From Hyphococcus luteus (GTDB lineage: Bacteria; Pseudomonadota; Alphaproteobacteria; Caulobacterales; Parvularculaceae), in NCBI RefSeq assembly GCF_002943565.1, contig NZ_PJCH01000015.1, positions 766,439 through 830,438 on the forward strand: 64,000 nucleotides of DNA, given 5' to 3'. The notes beneath the pieces were generated by a model, which saw only the letters and a program-made list of their open reading frames with translations, had not been told where the DNA came from and made no database searches. The stretch's first letter is position 1. Every line of letters begins with the position of its first letter. A program made the translations under genes and the position numbers. Below, in pieces: positions 28,466 to 37,254 of the stretch.

Positions 28466-30511
28466 CTAGACAAAGGAGAGCGCCTGGCGCGCCGCTCTCT
28501 GTCCTTCTCCGACGGCGCCGATAAAGGCCTGAACGCCGTACAATTCGCTGTGTGCAAAAAAGATTCGGCCAAACCCTTCGCGCACGATGTCGGAATTGGA
28601 TTTCCCCCCGCCTGCCGGATACATGAAACCCGGCTGCGGCACGACATAGGCATGCCCCCAGCGATTTATCGTGATGCCCGCAATATCACGCTCGGCCTTG
28701 AACCCGCCCCGGCGGAACAGCGCATTCATTTGGGAAAGAATTCGGCTCTCAATCTCGGCGAAGGGCGCGTTGAAGAGTTCCCAGCGCAGGGCGGCGCCTT
28801 GCGCCTTAGCGGGCAGCCCATTCTCCATGAGCGGCGCGTAGAAAGTCAGCACGATCGGTTTTTCAGGATCGAACGGCGCTTCATAGCCTTCTATATTCAA
28901 GGGCTGGCGGATGTTGCAGCTGAACCCGAAATCACCATTCAAGTAGAGCGCCGTGGTGACGCCCATTTTCTCCATGAATTTCCAGTTGCGCAAGGCGACA
29001 TTGGCGACCACCACCGGCGCATGCACGAAACTTGAGAGCGCTTTTTGGAGGCGGTCGGGCGCGCCTTTCACAATGTGGCGGCTGACCCAGCTTCCGCAAC
29101 ACACAATGGCGGATTTCGCATGAACTGCATGCAGCTTTCCGTCTTTTTCATAGACGATCCGCACGCCGTCTAGGTTTCCGTCGCCCTGTCGGTTGCGAAC
29201 GTCAATCGCGGTTGCGCCCAGGCGAACACGGAACGGCGCGCCATCAACATCCAGACGGTCGAAACGGACGGGATTGCACTGGACATCGCCAGGTTCATAC
29301 CCGCCTTCAATTGCGTCCGGCATGACGTTTTTTAGAAAATAGCGGTACACATAGCTGTTGCCGCCAGGGAAACATGCAATCCGGTTGCGGACCAGCCAAT
29401 CGGTCAAAGCCTTTCGGCTCGGATCCTTCATCGCGTCGAGATCGGTCTCGCTGGCCAGCGCCGCCCCGGGCAATCCCAGATGAAGCGTCGCCATCAAGGC
29501 CGAGCAGGTGTCCGATCCGAGGCCCAAGGCGCTCGCCAAAAGCGGATCGCAAAACCGCGCCACTTCCGGCCTCAGGCCATGAACATCGACCAGCAACTCT
29601 TCGTAAGTCATCTGGTCGAGCCATTCTTCAAGGCCTTCTTTGGGACGGTCCAGCACCAGCTCCCAATGCCATTTCATCAGGTCGCGTTGAACTTCAGGGT
29701 CGAGGTCCAGCCCCTCAAGCCCTTTCATCCACGGATTTCGTACAGGCTTCGGGTTTTCCCGATTTTTCCCGGATTGATTGTAATAGGCGATGCTGTCGGA
29801 AATTGTCGCTTGCACCATGAACATGAAATTCGAAACATCGAATTCCAGATTCTTCTTGGTTCCGGCCAGCGGCGTCCAAGAATACTCAAGCGGCATTTTG
29901 ATATCTTTATATTCGTCATAAAGCAGATCGAAGTTCAGAACGGTTTGGCCGGACTCGCTCGGCACATAGGTCATGTTCGAGCCTTGGGGGCCGTAGATTT
30001 TATAGCCGTCAACTTCGAATTCGTTGAGCTTGGCTTCACCGCCGAAAATATTGTGGTTTTCCAGAATAAGAACGCGAAGATTATCGCCCCGCTCTTTTTT
30101 CAGGCGATAAGCCGCGCCAACGCCGGCGCCGCCGCCACCGACTATCACGACGTCGTATTCGCCGTCTTCAACCGACGCTGCATCGACATCGGTTTGCTCA
30201 AAAACGCCGTCGCGGATTCGGTGCGCGCGGGACAATACGTCCCAGGTATTGCCGTTATTGCCGCGATAATCGCCAATTCCGCTTGGGCCGTCGAACAAGG
30301 CGGCCTTTTCCGGGTCGACAGCAGGGTAAGCTCTCGGCGCCGCTTCACCCTTCATGGTCTGCGCGAGCAATTCGCGCGGCGTCAAACCGCCCAGGAGCGC
30401 CGCGCCGGTTCCCACCAGGACGCCGCCAAGATAGTCGCGACGTGTGATACCTTTGCCGGCGCGTTTGCTGCTCGTTTCAGACCCACGTTTTTCAAACTCA
30501 TTGTCAGCCAT
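28466..30511 (-). CDS. Tat-exported spermidine-dehydrogenase-like FAD amine oxidoreductase
   Basis: 681 residues. A twin-arginine signal (GITRRDYLGGVLVGTG, then LLGGLTPRELLAQ) closely resembles that of Pseudomonas spermidine dehydrogenase SpdH. The FAD fold is DVVIVGGGGAGVGAAYRLKK and VLILENHNIFGGEAK. The C-terminal FAD contact is near GEGQRAARQALSFV. SpdH cleaves polyamines in the periplasm to an aminoaldehyde plus a diamine; whether this protein acts on a polyamine is inference. It faces the lysR gene across 540 bases and precedes the NTF2-like gene. With an aminotransferase and an APC permease in the same cluster, amine catabolism is a reasonable reading. Confidence 0.82.
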   Translation of the reverse strand: MADNEFEKRGSETSSKRAGKGITRRDYLGGVLVGTGAALLGGLTPRELLAQTMKGEAAPRAYPAVDPEKAALFDGPSGIGDYRGNNGNTWDVLSRAHRIRDGVFEQTDVDAASVEDGEYDVVIVGGGGAGVGAAYRLKKERGDNLRVLILENHNIFGGEAKLNEFEVDGYKIYGPQGSNMTYVPSESGQTVLNFDLLYDEYKDIKMPLEYSWTPLAGTKKNLEFDVSNFMFMVQATISDSIAYYNQSGKNRENPKPVRNPWMKGLEGLDLDPEVQRDLMKWHWELVLDRPKEGLEEWLDQMTYEELLVDVHGLRPEVARFCDPLLASALGLGSDTCSALMATLHLGLPGAALASETDLDAMKDPSRKALTDWLVRNRIACFPGGNSYVYRYFLKNVMPDAIEGGYEPGDVQCNPVRFDRLDVDGAPFRVRLGATAIDVRNRQGDGNLDGVRIVYEKDGKLHAVHAKSAIVCCGSWVSRHIVKGAPDRLQKALSSFVHAPVVVANVALRNWKFMEKMGVTTALYLNGDFGFSCNIRQPLNIEGYEAPFDPEKPIVLTFYAPLMENGLPAKAQGAALRWELFNAPFAEIESRILSQMNALFRRGGFKAERDIAGITINRWGHAYVVPQPGFMYPAGGGKSNSDIVREGFGRIFFAHSELYGVQAFIGAVGEGQRAARQALSFV

Positions 30512-31050
30512 ATCGCAGCCTTCTCTTCCATATCACGCCAGCTTACCCGCCCCCCGCGCAACGCCGACGATTTCAGTTGCAGCGGCTCAATTGTAGTTCT
30601 GGCGACGTCACGCATAATCCAAGCACTTCGCAGGCGCCGCGTATATTCATAACTTGTCCGAAGCGACATTTTGCGCCGGCGCAGAGCACCCTTTCGTGCG
30701 GCGCGCGCTCTATTCCTCAACTCTGAAATAAATTCCACTATGGAGAGGTTGGCCGCATTGCGAGACATGATCATTGGGCGCATCCATAAACAACGCCCTT
30801 GTACCAAGCGGGCGCTGAACCTGCATTCTCGTCTTCATTCAAACGATGCGCGTCACGCTTGCGGGGGAACTGGTCTGCGGACAGATCGTTTAACAACATA
30901 TTTGTTTGTCCCTCGCGCCCTGGCCAGACGAATGGAACGCCGCTGCGCTGACGCTGGCGGTTCAATAAGGATGGTTGACGGAATTAAGCAGTTCAATCAT
31001 ATTAAAAATATATATTCATTATCTGTGGCGATGAATTGCCGGGGCGCTAG
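30512..31050. other. Regulatory gap between the flavoprotein gene and lysR
   Basis: No gene is supported; the 30671-31054 frame has no family features. Its right end holds the lysR promoter/LysR-box element. The rest must include the leftward promoter of the flavoprotein gene, which I cannot place. Confidence 0.6.
30973..31022 (+). promoter_or_regulatory. LysR-box / lysR promoter, copy 2
   Basis: TTGACG (30975-30980), a 17-base spacer and CATATT (30998-31003) make a good sigma-70 promoter pointing at lysR, about 50 bases from its ATG. The spacer holds ATTAA-GCAGT-TCAAT (30983-30997), so a bound LysR protein would cover the promoter (likely autoregulation). Confidence 0.72.
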
Positions 31051-31956
31051 ATGAACCTTCACTCACTGAATTTCGCCTATCTCATGCGATTCCTCGCCCT
31101 CGCCGAACATCTGCATTTCAGCAAAGCCGCCGAAGAACTCGGCATCGCGCAGCCTCTTCTCAGCGAGCAGATCAAAGCCCTCGAATATGCGATCGACGTC
31201 AAACTGTTCGACCGCACCAGCCGGCGTGTGGAGCTGACGACAGCAGGGAAAATGTTTCGCGACCGCGTGCAGCTCGTTGTCCAGGGCATGCAAGACAGCG
31301 TCGAAGCGGCGAAAGCAACAGAGCTTGGCGAACAAAACCGGCTTAGGCTGGGATATACGGACGAGTTTGCAATCGATTATTTGCCGTATTGGGTGCGGCG
31401 CATAAAAGAATCGCAGCCGACCGCCGATCTTGACCTCATGCCGGGCATGACCCCGCAACTGACCGAGCTGCTGAAAAACGGCCTCGCCGACGCAATATTA
31501 GTTTGCCCTATTCCCGAAGAACCGCTTGGAAAAGAATATCAGATCCTGCCCCTGGAGCCGCTTCCCCTAAGCGTCGCCCTGCCCGCCAGCCACCCATTGA
31601 AAAAACGAAAAAAAGTGAAAATTTCGACGCTTGCCGACGAACATTTCATCGAAGGCCCGCTCTCGCCTCAAGCCGCCTCCGAACGCGTCATTAACCGCCT
31701 GTTTTCTCAACATGGCGTCGAGCGCGACATCGTGCAAAGAGTCCACGACTCCGAGCTGGGCGTAAACCTCGTCGCGGAAGGCGTCGGCATAACGATTGGC
31801 CATTTCTCGTCACGCGCCAAAAACAGGGATGACGTCACTATCGTCGAACTCGACGAACCCGAAGCGAAACTCACCCGGGCGATTTTATGGAGAAAAAGCG
31901 CGCGCCCCCCCATGCTTGACACCGCTCTGGACGTGATTGCTTCGAACGGACGATGA
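31051..31956 (+). CDS. LysR-type transcriptional regulator
   Basis: 301 residues. The N-terminal winged helix-turn-helix reads FLALAEHLHFSKAAEELGIAQPLLSEQIKALE and FDRTSRRVELTTAG. It is followed by a periplasmic-binding-like effector domain (LRLGYTDEFAIDYLPYWVRR and so on), most like the BenM/CatM-type subgroup. It sits in the middle of the catabolic cluster, divergent from the flavoprotein gene and convergent with the P450. Three near-identical T-N11-A boxes in front of the cluster's transcription units make it the probable regulator. The effector is unknown. Confidence 0.93.
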   Translation: MNLHSLNFAYLMRFLALAEHLHFSKAAEELGIAQPLLSEQIKALEYAIDVKLFDRTSRRVELTTAGKMFRDRVQLVVQGMQDSVEAAKATELGEQNRLRLGYTDEFAIDYLPYWVRRIKESQPTADLDLMPGMTPQLTELLKNGLADAILVCPIPEEPLGKEYQILPLEPLPLSVALPASHPLKKRKKVKISTLADEHFIEGPLSPQAASERVINRLFSQHGVERDIVQRVHDSELGVNLVAEGVGITIGHFSSRAKNRDDVTIVELDEPEAKLTRAILWRKSARPPMLDTALDVIASNGR

Positions 31957-31985
31957 ACGCAGCTCTTTTGAAATCAGAAATTCTG

Positions 31986-33188
31986 TTATGCGGTCTTTGG
32001 CGTCCAAACAAGGTCCAGCCTTTTGGGCTGACGGAACTCATACCCCCTGATCGCAACAGCGCCGGCGTCTTTTAATTTCAGGCCGTCCAAACGCGCCATC
32101 AACTTTTCGATCGCGGTTTTCGCCTCCAGCCGGGCGAGATTGTTTCCAAGGCAAACATGCGGTCCTATGGCGAAGCCCAGATGCTTTCGAATATTATTGC
32201 GATTCAGGATGAATTTATCCGGATCTTCGAAAATGGCGGGATCCCTATTGGCCGCGCCAAGCATGCAGTTGACGATATCGCCCGCCTTGAGCGAAACGCC
32301 GGCAAATTCAATATCATTTGCAACATGGCGCGTCGCGGATTGAACGGGCGAAACCCATCTTACGCTTTCTTCCACGACAGCGGGAATGATTTCCGGATTT
32401 TCGTCGACCTGCAAGCGCAGAAAATCCTGGCTCAGGATGGCGTAAACCGTATTCAGCAATAAGGCTTCCACCGTAGAGATGCCGCCAAACATGATGATAA
32501 GCGCGTTGCGCCTGATTTCCGCATCGCTGAGGCGGTTCTCGTCGCCGTTCACAACCGAGGACAGGAGGCCATGCGTCGATGAGCCTCGCAACGTTTCGAT
32601 CTGGCCTTGCAGAACCTCATGAAATTCTTCGCGATTTTTGGCGGCGCGCTGTCGGCATGCCGCATCCCAGCTGAAATTTGATAAGGCTGCTTCGAAACTG
32701 TCGTACCAGTTTCGAAATCTTTGTTCGAGTTCGAGCGGCAATCCGAAAATTTCCAGTATCGTGAGGACAGGCAAGCGGCTGGCGATCGAATCTCGCAAGT
32801 CTGTTTCTCCTTGCGCAACAAACCCGTCAATTAACTCGTCGACGCGGCGCTCTATGCGAGCCGACAGATTTTCTTGTATCGTTTTTGGCGTAAACGCCCC
32901 TCGAAAAGCGCTGCGATAGCGAAAATGCGCAGCGCCGTCGACGGTGAGCATGTGTTCGCCAAATGTGTCATAAAGCAGAGAATGCGGCGTGCCGGTGACG
33001 AAGTCAGCGGCATTCATGAGAATTTCGTGGATATGGCGGTGATCGACCACATACCACATCTTCAAAGGCTCAATCCAATGTATGGGCCCCTTCTCACGCA
33101 GCGCGCGGTATACGGAATAGGGGTCCGCATCCAACGCCTCTAAAAACACTTCCCTGTCCTGCATCAGAGCGGCGACGTCAGCGGTCAT
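31986..33188 (-). CDS. Cytochrome P450
   Basis: 400 residues from ATG 33188 (GGAAAAAA upstream); the frame extends 20 codons further without family-like sequence. Bacterial class I P450 features: the I-helix region IIMFGGISTVEALLLNTVYA, the ExxR-containing AVVEESVRWVSPVQSATRHV, and the haem-cysteine loop FAIGPHVCLGNNLARLEAK. The I-helix has GGIST where AGxxT is usual, which still supplies the threonine. It is soluble and needs ferredoxin and a reductase, neither of which is adjacent. As the last gene of the aminotransferase-BKACE-thioesterase-P450 unit it may hydroxylate an intermediate. Substrate unknown. Confidence 0.9.
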   Translation of the reverse strand: MTADVAALMQDREVFLEALDADPYSVYRALREKGPIHWIEPLKMWYVVDHRHIHEILMNAADFVTGTPHSLLYDTFGEHMLTVDGAAHFRYRSAFRGAFTPKTIQENLSARIERRVDELIDGFVAQGETDLRDSIASRLPVLTILEIFGLPLELEQRFRNWYDSFEAALSNFSWDAACRQRAAKNREEFHEVLQGQIETLRGSSTHGLLSSVVNGDENRLSDAEIRRNALIIMFGGISTVEALLLNTVYAILSQDFLRLQVDENPEIIPAVVEESVRWVSPVQSATRHVANDIEFAGVSLKAGDIVNCMLGAANRDPAIFEDPDKFILNRNNIRKHLGFAIGPHVCLGNNLARLEAKTAIEKLMARLDGLKLKDAGAVAIRGYEFRQPKRLDLVWTPKTA

Positions 33189-33290
33189 ATATTTTTTCCG
33201 TTTACCGCAGCAACAAAGGCTGCCCGATTTCGGGGCGCATCCAGCCAAGAAAGATTTCGGGTTTAGGCCTCACCCGCGTGAGGACTCTGT

Positions 33291-33758
33291 TCATTCGGAC
33301 AGTGCCGATATAAGCAAATTGGCTTCAATGCGTTGACGGATTTCATCTTCTATAGGCACGGCGCTGCGCGCTTTAAGATCAAAACGAACCGATATGGTGG
33401 TTACGCGCGTCTTAAGGTCATCGCTTTCGGCGTCCTTCATTTCATGCACATAAGTTATGGATTTTGAGCCCAACTTAACCGGATAGGACTGGAGCAGCAG
33501 CAGGTCGCCGCGGCGAACCTCCTTTAGATACTCGTATTCCTGCCGCACATCCGCCCAGCCCAGCCCGTCGTCACGTTCGCCGGACACGCCCATCATGGAA
33601 AAAAGATGATAGCTCGCATCTTCGAACATCGGCGAATAATGACGCGTCGCCATATGCCCCATGACGTCGCATTGCCACGGATGTATCACGGCCCGAAATG
33701 TATCGAATTTCCCGTCTGTGCTTTTCATTGCGCCGCTCAGTTCGTCTAATTGATGCAA
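33291..33758 (-). CDS. 4HBT-type hot-dog acyl-CoA thioesterase
   Basis: 155 residues. The hot-dog active-site pattern IHPWQCDVMGHMATRHYSPMF (D-x-x-GHM...Y) is clear, and YEYLKEVRRGDLLLLQSYPV with RVTTISVRFDLKARSAVPI continues the fold. It hydrolyses acyl-CoA thioesters. It follows the BKACE gene by 7 bases. In carnitine catabolism a BKACE enzyme makes betainyl-CoA, which a hot-dog thioesterase hydrolyses, so this pair probably does an analogous two-step cleavage on another beta-keto acid. The start may instead be the internal ATG at MKSTDG. Confidence 0.85.
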   Translation of the reverse strand: MHQLDELSGAMKSTDGKFDTFRAVIHPWQCDVMGHMATRHYSPMFEDASYHLFSMMGVSGERDDGLGWADVRQEYEYLKEVRRGDLLLLQSYPVKLGSKSITYVHEMKDAESDDLKTRVTTISVRFDLKARSAVPIEDEIRQRIEANLLISALSE

Positions 33759-33765
33759 GGCTCAG

Positions 33766-34662
33766 TTAGCCTGGTGTTTTCAGGTCAAGCATTTCCCGCG
33801 CTTCAGCCGGGCTCGCAACGTCGCATCCAAGACTGTCGATAAGCCCTGCAGCGCGCTCGACAAGCTGTCCGTTTGTGGCGAAAACGCCGCGCTCCAAATA
33901 GAGATTGTCCTCCAGCCCGACACGCACATTCCCTCCGGCCAGCAATGACTGCGCCGCCATCGGAAATTGCAGCTGGGCGATCCCCATTGCACCCCAAATG
34001 GCGTCCCGAGGAAGAAGATTGCGCATATAGAGGACGGTTTCCGGGTCAGCGGGCGCGCCCCATTTCACGCCTAACACAAACTGATAAAGCGACGGGCCGT
34101 CAATCAGTCCTTCCTTGACGAGCTGATTTGCGAACAGCACGTCGCCGGCCTGAAAAGCTTCCAGCTCCGGCTTCACCCCCAAGGCTTGAAAGCGTTTCGC
34201 CATTTCGCGCAGGGTGCGTGTCGTATTCAAATAGACAAATTCAAAGTCGCCTTCCATCTGGTTGCCGGTGGTCACATCGAGCGACGCAATTTCCGGCAGA
34301 CATTCGACAAGGTGTTCAACGCGTTCTTCCGCGCCGATCAGATCGCTTTCCGGCAAAGCCCGGCCTTCGTCCTTAGGGTCAGGCAAAAACAACGCTCCCA
34401 TGCCGGCGGTCAGATTAATGACGATGTTGATCCCGCGCTGCCGAATTCGGTCGACGACCTCTTTGAACAACGCGACATCGCGCGAGCCGGAACCGCTTTC
34501 GGGGTCACGAACATGAATATGGGCGATGCTGGCGCCGGCGCTGGCCGCTTCAGCGACTGCTTCGCATATTTGTTTAGGCGTGACCGGGTATTCGTAAGGA
34601 TATTTCGGGTTTAACGGCGCATTACCCGTGACAGCGCAGGTAAGAACGATTTTTCGCTTCAT
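33766..34662 (-). CDS. BKACE (DUF849) beta-keto acid cleavage enzyme
   Basis: 298 residues. A TIM barrel starts MKRKIVLTCAVTGNAP. Its zinc site is in ASIAHIHVRDPESGSGSRD. The segments NLTAGMGA, SLDVTTGNQM and KPELEAFQAGDV are typical of the family. BKACE enzymes exchange acetyl-CoA with a beta-keto acid, giving acetoacetate and a new acyl-CoA. Substrate choice depends on residues I cannot model. Its neighbours, a thioesterase downstream and an aminotransferase upstream, suggest an amino- or amine-derived beta-keto acid, as in carnitine or lysine degradation. Confidence 0.92.
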   Translation of the reverse strand: MKRKIVLTCAVTGNAPLNPKYPYEYPVTPKQICEAVAEAASAGASIAHIHVRDPESGSGSRDVALFKEVVDRIRQRGINIVINLTAGMGALFLPDPKDEGRALPESDLIGAEERVEHLVECLPEIASLDVTTGNQMEGDFEFVYLNTTRTLREMAKRFQALGVKPELEAFQAGDVLFANQLVKEGLIDGPSLYQFVLGVKWGAPADPETVLYMRNLLPRDAIWGAMGIAQLQFPMAAQSLLAGGNVRVGLEDNLYLERGVFATNGQLVERAAGLIDSLGCDVASPAEAREMLDLKTPG

Positions 34663-34683
34663 CTTGGTTCACCTCAAACATAT

Positions 34684-36021
34684 TCACTCGCCGCAAAGTG
34701 CAGCGCCATAGATTTGAAGAAAGTTTTCGAATTCGCGTTCGAAAGCCTCTATGTCGTCATCTGTGGACTTTAGGTTCAGTGTGATCAAACCGCGCGAAGC
34801 AACATAAAATCCGCGGTTCATCATATGAAGATGCATTAGCATGCGGAATAATTGGAGATTGGGATGGTTGATATCGTCCGGGCTCTTGATCGTCTCAAGA
34901 CCGAGATGCGGATTCATTACGCTCCCAATGCCTGTCACTTGAACAGGCGTATTGGCTTCCTTGGCGATTTCATTCAACCGCTCGCGTAATTTATCGCCGC
35001 GCGCGTTCAATGAAACGCATGCTTCGCCTGTGAAATATTTTCCCAGCCCGATGCTGCCGCCGATCATCGATGCGATATTGTTGTTGAACGTCCCAGCGTG
35101 AGAAAGGCCATTCTCTCGCCGCAGATCAAACATCGACATCAACTCGTCCCGGCCGCCCAGGGCGCCGCAGCTGAACCCTCCTCCTATGTATTTTCCGAGA
35201 CTTGTCAGATCCGGCTCAATGCCCAGTTTTTCCTGAAGACCGCCAGGCGACAATCGAGACGTCATTACTTCATCAAAAATCAGGACGATATCGTGCTCGC
35301 TCGCCGCTGTGCGGAGCATTTCCAGAAATACGGGATCGCCGGCTATGCATCCGCCCGACCCCATCATCGGCTCAACGATAATCGCTCCCAGTTCGTCTTT
35401 GTTTTTTTCGATGAGCGCGCGCGTTCCTTCGACATCGTTGTAGGCGCCGATCAAAGCTTTCATAGGGACGTTAAGCGGAGCGCCTGACGCCCCAAATGTC
35501 AAAAAACCGCCATGATAAGCGCCCTTGAAAACAAGGGCCGTTTCTTTGCGCGTCGCATTGCGCGCTAAAGCCAGGGCAAGCAAATTCGCTTCTGTCCCGG
35601 AATTGCAAAAACGCACTTTCGAAATCGATTGAAAGCGTGTGCAGATTATGTCGGCCAGCTTTTCTTCATATATATTAGGGCCGCTGAGCATGAGCCCTCG
35701 TTTTCCGATTTCGGACAAAATATCCCGCAGCATTTCTTCATTATGGCCGTAAAGCCCTGCAGTATATTCACCAACGAAATTGAGATACTTATGGCCGTCC
35801 GCATCAAATAAAAAGTTGTTTTCCCCTCTCTCAATAACGACGGGAAAGGGAGGATAATAAAGCGTAGCGCGTGTGCTTCCCCCCGGCAAAACGCGGCAAG
35901 CGCGCTCATAGCGGGCAAGGCTTTCGGCGTTTCTTTCTTTATAAATGGCGACTTCGTCTTCTATCGCCTTTATCAGCGAACGATCGTTCGCGCCTTCCTC
36001 AACATGTTCAATGGTGCTCAT
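34684..36021 (-). CDS. Class III aminotransferase (glutamate-1-semialdehyde-mutase-like)
   Basis: 445 residues from ATG 36021 (GAGG upstream). It is a PLP fold-type I enzyme: FCNSGTEANLLALALARNAT, GAYHGGF, the Asp motif LIFDEVMTSRLSPGGLQ, and the PLP lysine in LTSLGKYIGGGFSCGALGG. Similarity is to the GSA aminomutase/omega-transaminase branch, which handles amino groups on non-alpha carbons. In this cluster it probably removes or moves the amino group of a ring-opened lactam or an aminoaldehyde product (inference). It is the first recognisable gene of the aminotransferase-BKACE-thioesterase-P450 unit. Confidence 0.9.
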   Translation of the reverse strand: MSTIEHVEEGANDRSLIKAIEDEVAIYKERNAESLARYERACRVLPGGSTRATLYYPPFPVVIERGENNFLFDADGHKYLNFVGEYTAGLYGHNEEMLRDILSEIGKRGLMLSGPNIYEEKLADIICTRFQSISKVRFCNSGTEANLLALALARNATRKETALVFKGAYHGGFLTFGASGAPLNVPMKALIGAYNDVEGTRALIEKNKDELGAIIVEPMMGSGGCIAGDPVFLEMLRTAASEHDIVLIFDEVMTSRLSPGGLQEKLGIEPDLTSLGKYIGGGFSCGALGGRDELMSMFDLRRENGLSHAGTFNNNIASMIGGSIGLGKYFTGEACVSLNARGDKLRERLNEIAKEANTPVQVTGIGSVMNPHLGLETIKSPDDINHPNLQLFRMLMHLHMMNRGFYVASRGLITLNLKSTDDDIEAFEREFENFLQIYGAALCGE

Positions 36022-36089
36022 GACCGGCCTCAATTCATATGGGTTGCATAGCCCAATGGATGGGCGGATGATGCAAAAGCGCTTCTAAT

Positions 36090-36584
36090 TCACTCACTAC
36101 ACAAACGCTCAATGCACGCGTAATCACAGCGAGCACCATGAGGCGCCTTTGCGCCAAGCTGAAAAGTCTGGCGCAGACTTCGCCGCAACCGCGCAAGACG
36201 TTTGCGTTGAAACAGAAAAAATGCGGGGATCATAACGAGGACGAAAGGCGTTCCGGAGAGGGCAAAACCGGAATGGCGCCTCACTAAGAACCGCTTCAAA
36301 TTCCCAGATGCGCGGGACCTGAAGATTGCAGCAACGCCATGCAGCGCGGCTACGCTTAATTCAAAACCTCGAGCATTCAGAAACCGCGTAAGCATTCTTA
36401 CGTCCAGCCTGACGAACGCGGCCAACAACGCCATGATCCCCAAGTCAACAAATAGCTGGCCGGAATTAGCAGCCCCGGCAAGCATGGCGCACCGAGCGGC
36501 GGCGGCTGAAAAAAAGACCAGTCTGAAGAGCCCATGCGCACATAATCTTGAGTTCAGGCTTAAGTTCGGCCCCGGATTCGACAT
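36090..36584 (-). CDS. Doubtful small hypothetical protein
   Basis: A 164-codon frame with two hydrophobic stretches (about 18-38 and 110-123) and an arginine-rich tail. No family is recognised, and the sequence has the look of low-constraint coding (many R, S and A). If real it would lead the aminotransferase unit; if not, this is leader sequence between the LysR-box element at 36713-36768 and the aminotransferase. Confidence 0.3.
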   Translation of the reverse strand: MSNPGPNLSLNSRLCAHGLFRLVFFSAAAARCAMLAGAANSGQLFVDLGIMALLAAFVRLDVRMLTRFLNARGFELSVAALHGVAAIFRSRASGNLKRFLVRRHSGFALSGTPFVLVMIPAFFLFQRKRLARLRRSLRQTFQLGAKAPHGARCDYACIERLCSE

Positions 36585-36900
36585 CCCTTCCCCCGCACGC
36601 TAGCAACGGCGCCGAAAAGCATTTGCATCGGCTGGCTATGAATTCGCGTTCAAAAAGCCTTGCGGCTAGCGCTGCTGTATGCCCGCGAGAGCTTGCTTTG
36701 TTTTTTCAATGTGATGATGGTTGACTATATTGATTTGTTCAATTCAATTAATACGATTAATTAATCAGAATTTCCGATAAGACGCACTGAATCGCTCATC
36801 AAATCAACCGACCTGAGCATCAGTTGGCGCTGCGCACCAAAGCGCGTTTTCAAAACACAGCATTGTTAGAGAAAAAGATCCGCCCACAGCAAAACGCTCC
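36585..36900. other. AT-rich regulatory gap
   Basis: No gene. Contains the third LysR-box element (36713-36768), then filler up to the first copy of the 72-bp intergenic element. Confidence 0.6.
36713..36768. promoter_or_regulatory. LysR-box element, copy 3 (diverged)
   Basis: Has GATGGTTGACTAT then ATTGA-TTTGT-TCAAT (36729-36743), a perfect inverted-repeat T-N11-A box in the same spacing from TTGAC as in copies 1 and 2. The AT-rich right flank differs in detail. It lies upstream of the leftward aminotransferase-BKACE-thioesterase-P450 unit. Confidence 0.6.
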
Positions 36901-36972
36901 GCATGCACACATACTGCATGCGTCTCTCTAAGTCGTTGAAAAACTTGCTTAGTTGGTATCATCCATCAAAGG
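36901..36972 (+). repeat. 72-bp intergenic element, copy A
   Basis: Starts with an inverted repeat GCATGCA-cacatac-TGCATGC, then GTTGAAAAACTTGCTTAG and GTATCATCCATCAAAGG. It lies between the catabolic cluster and the multihaem cytochrome cluster. Confidence 0.8.
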
Positions 36973-37254
36973 AAGTGCATTTCCTTCGATGTCTGTCTAT
37001 GCGCGCTACTCCTATCACAAACACACTCCTGGGGTGCAATGGGCGCCTGGACCCGGTATTTGGATCTTCCATTAACCGTCGCATCAAACGATATGTTGCT
37101 AGGATCCCAAGGGCTGCGGTCGTCACCGATTTTCGTTTCTCCACCGGTCAGATAAACGCTGAATCCGGTGCGGTGAAGGCGACGATAATCACGCCCTCTT
37201 CGCCCCGGCCTTTAAGGTTATATGAAACGGACACCTTGCCTGTATCGGCCCCCT
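36973..37254. other. Non-coding gap downstream of the barrel gene
   Basis: No gene is supported; short frames on both strands show no family features. No clear terminator was seen for the leftward barrel gene ending at 37255. Confidence 0.5.
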
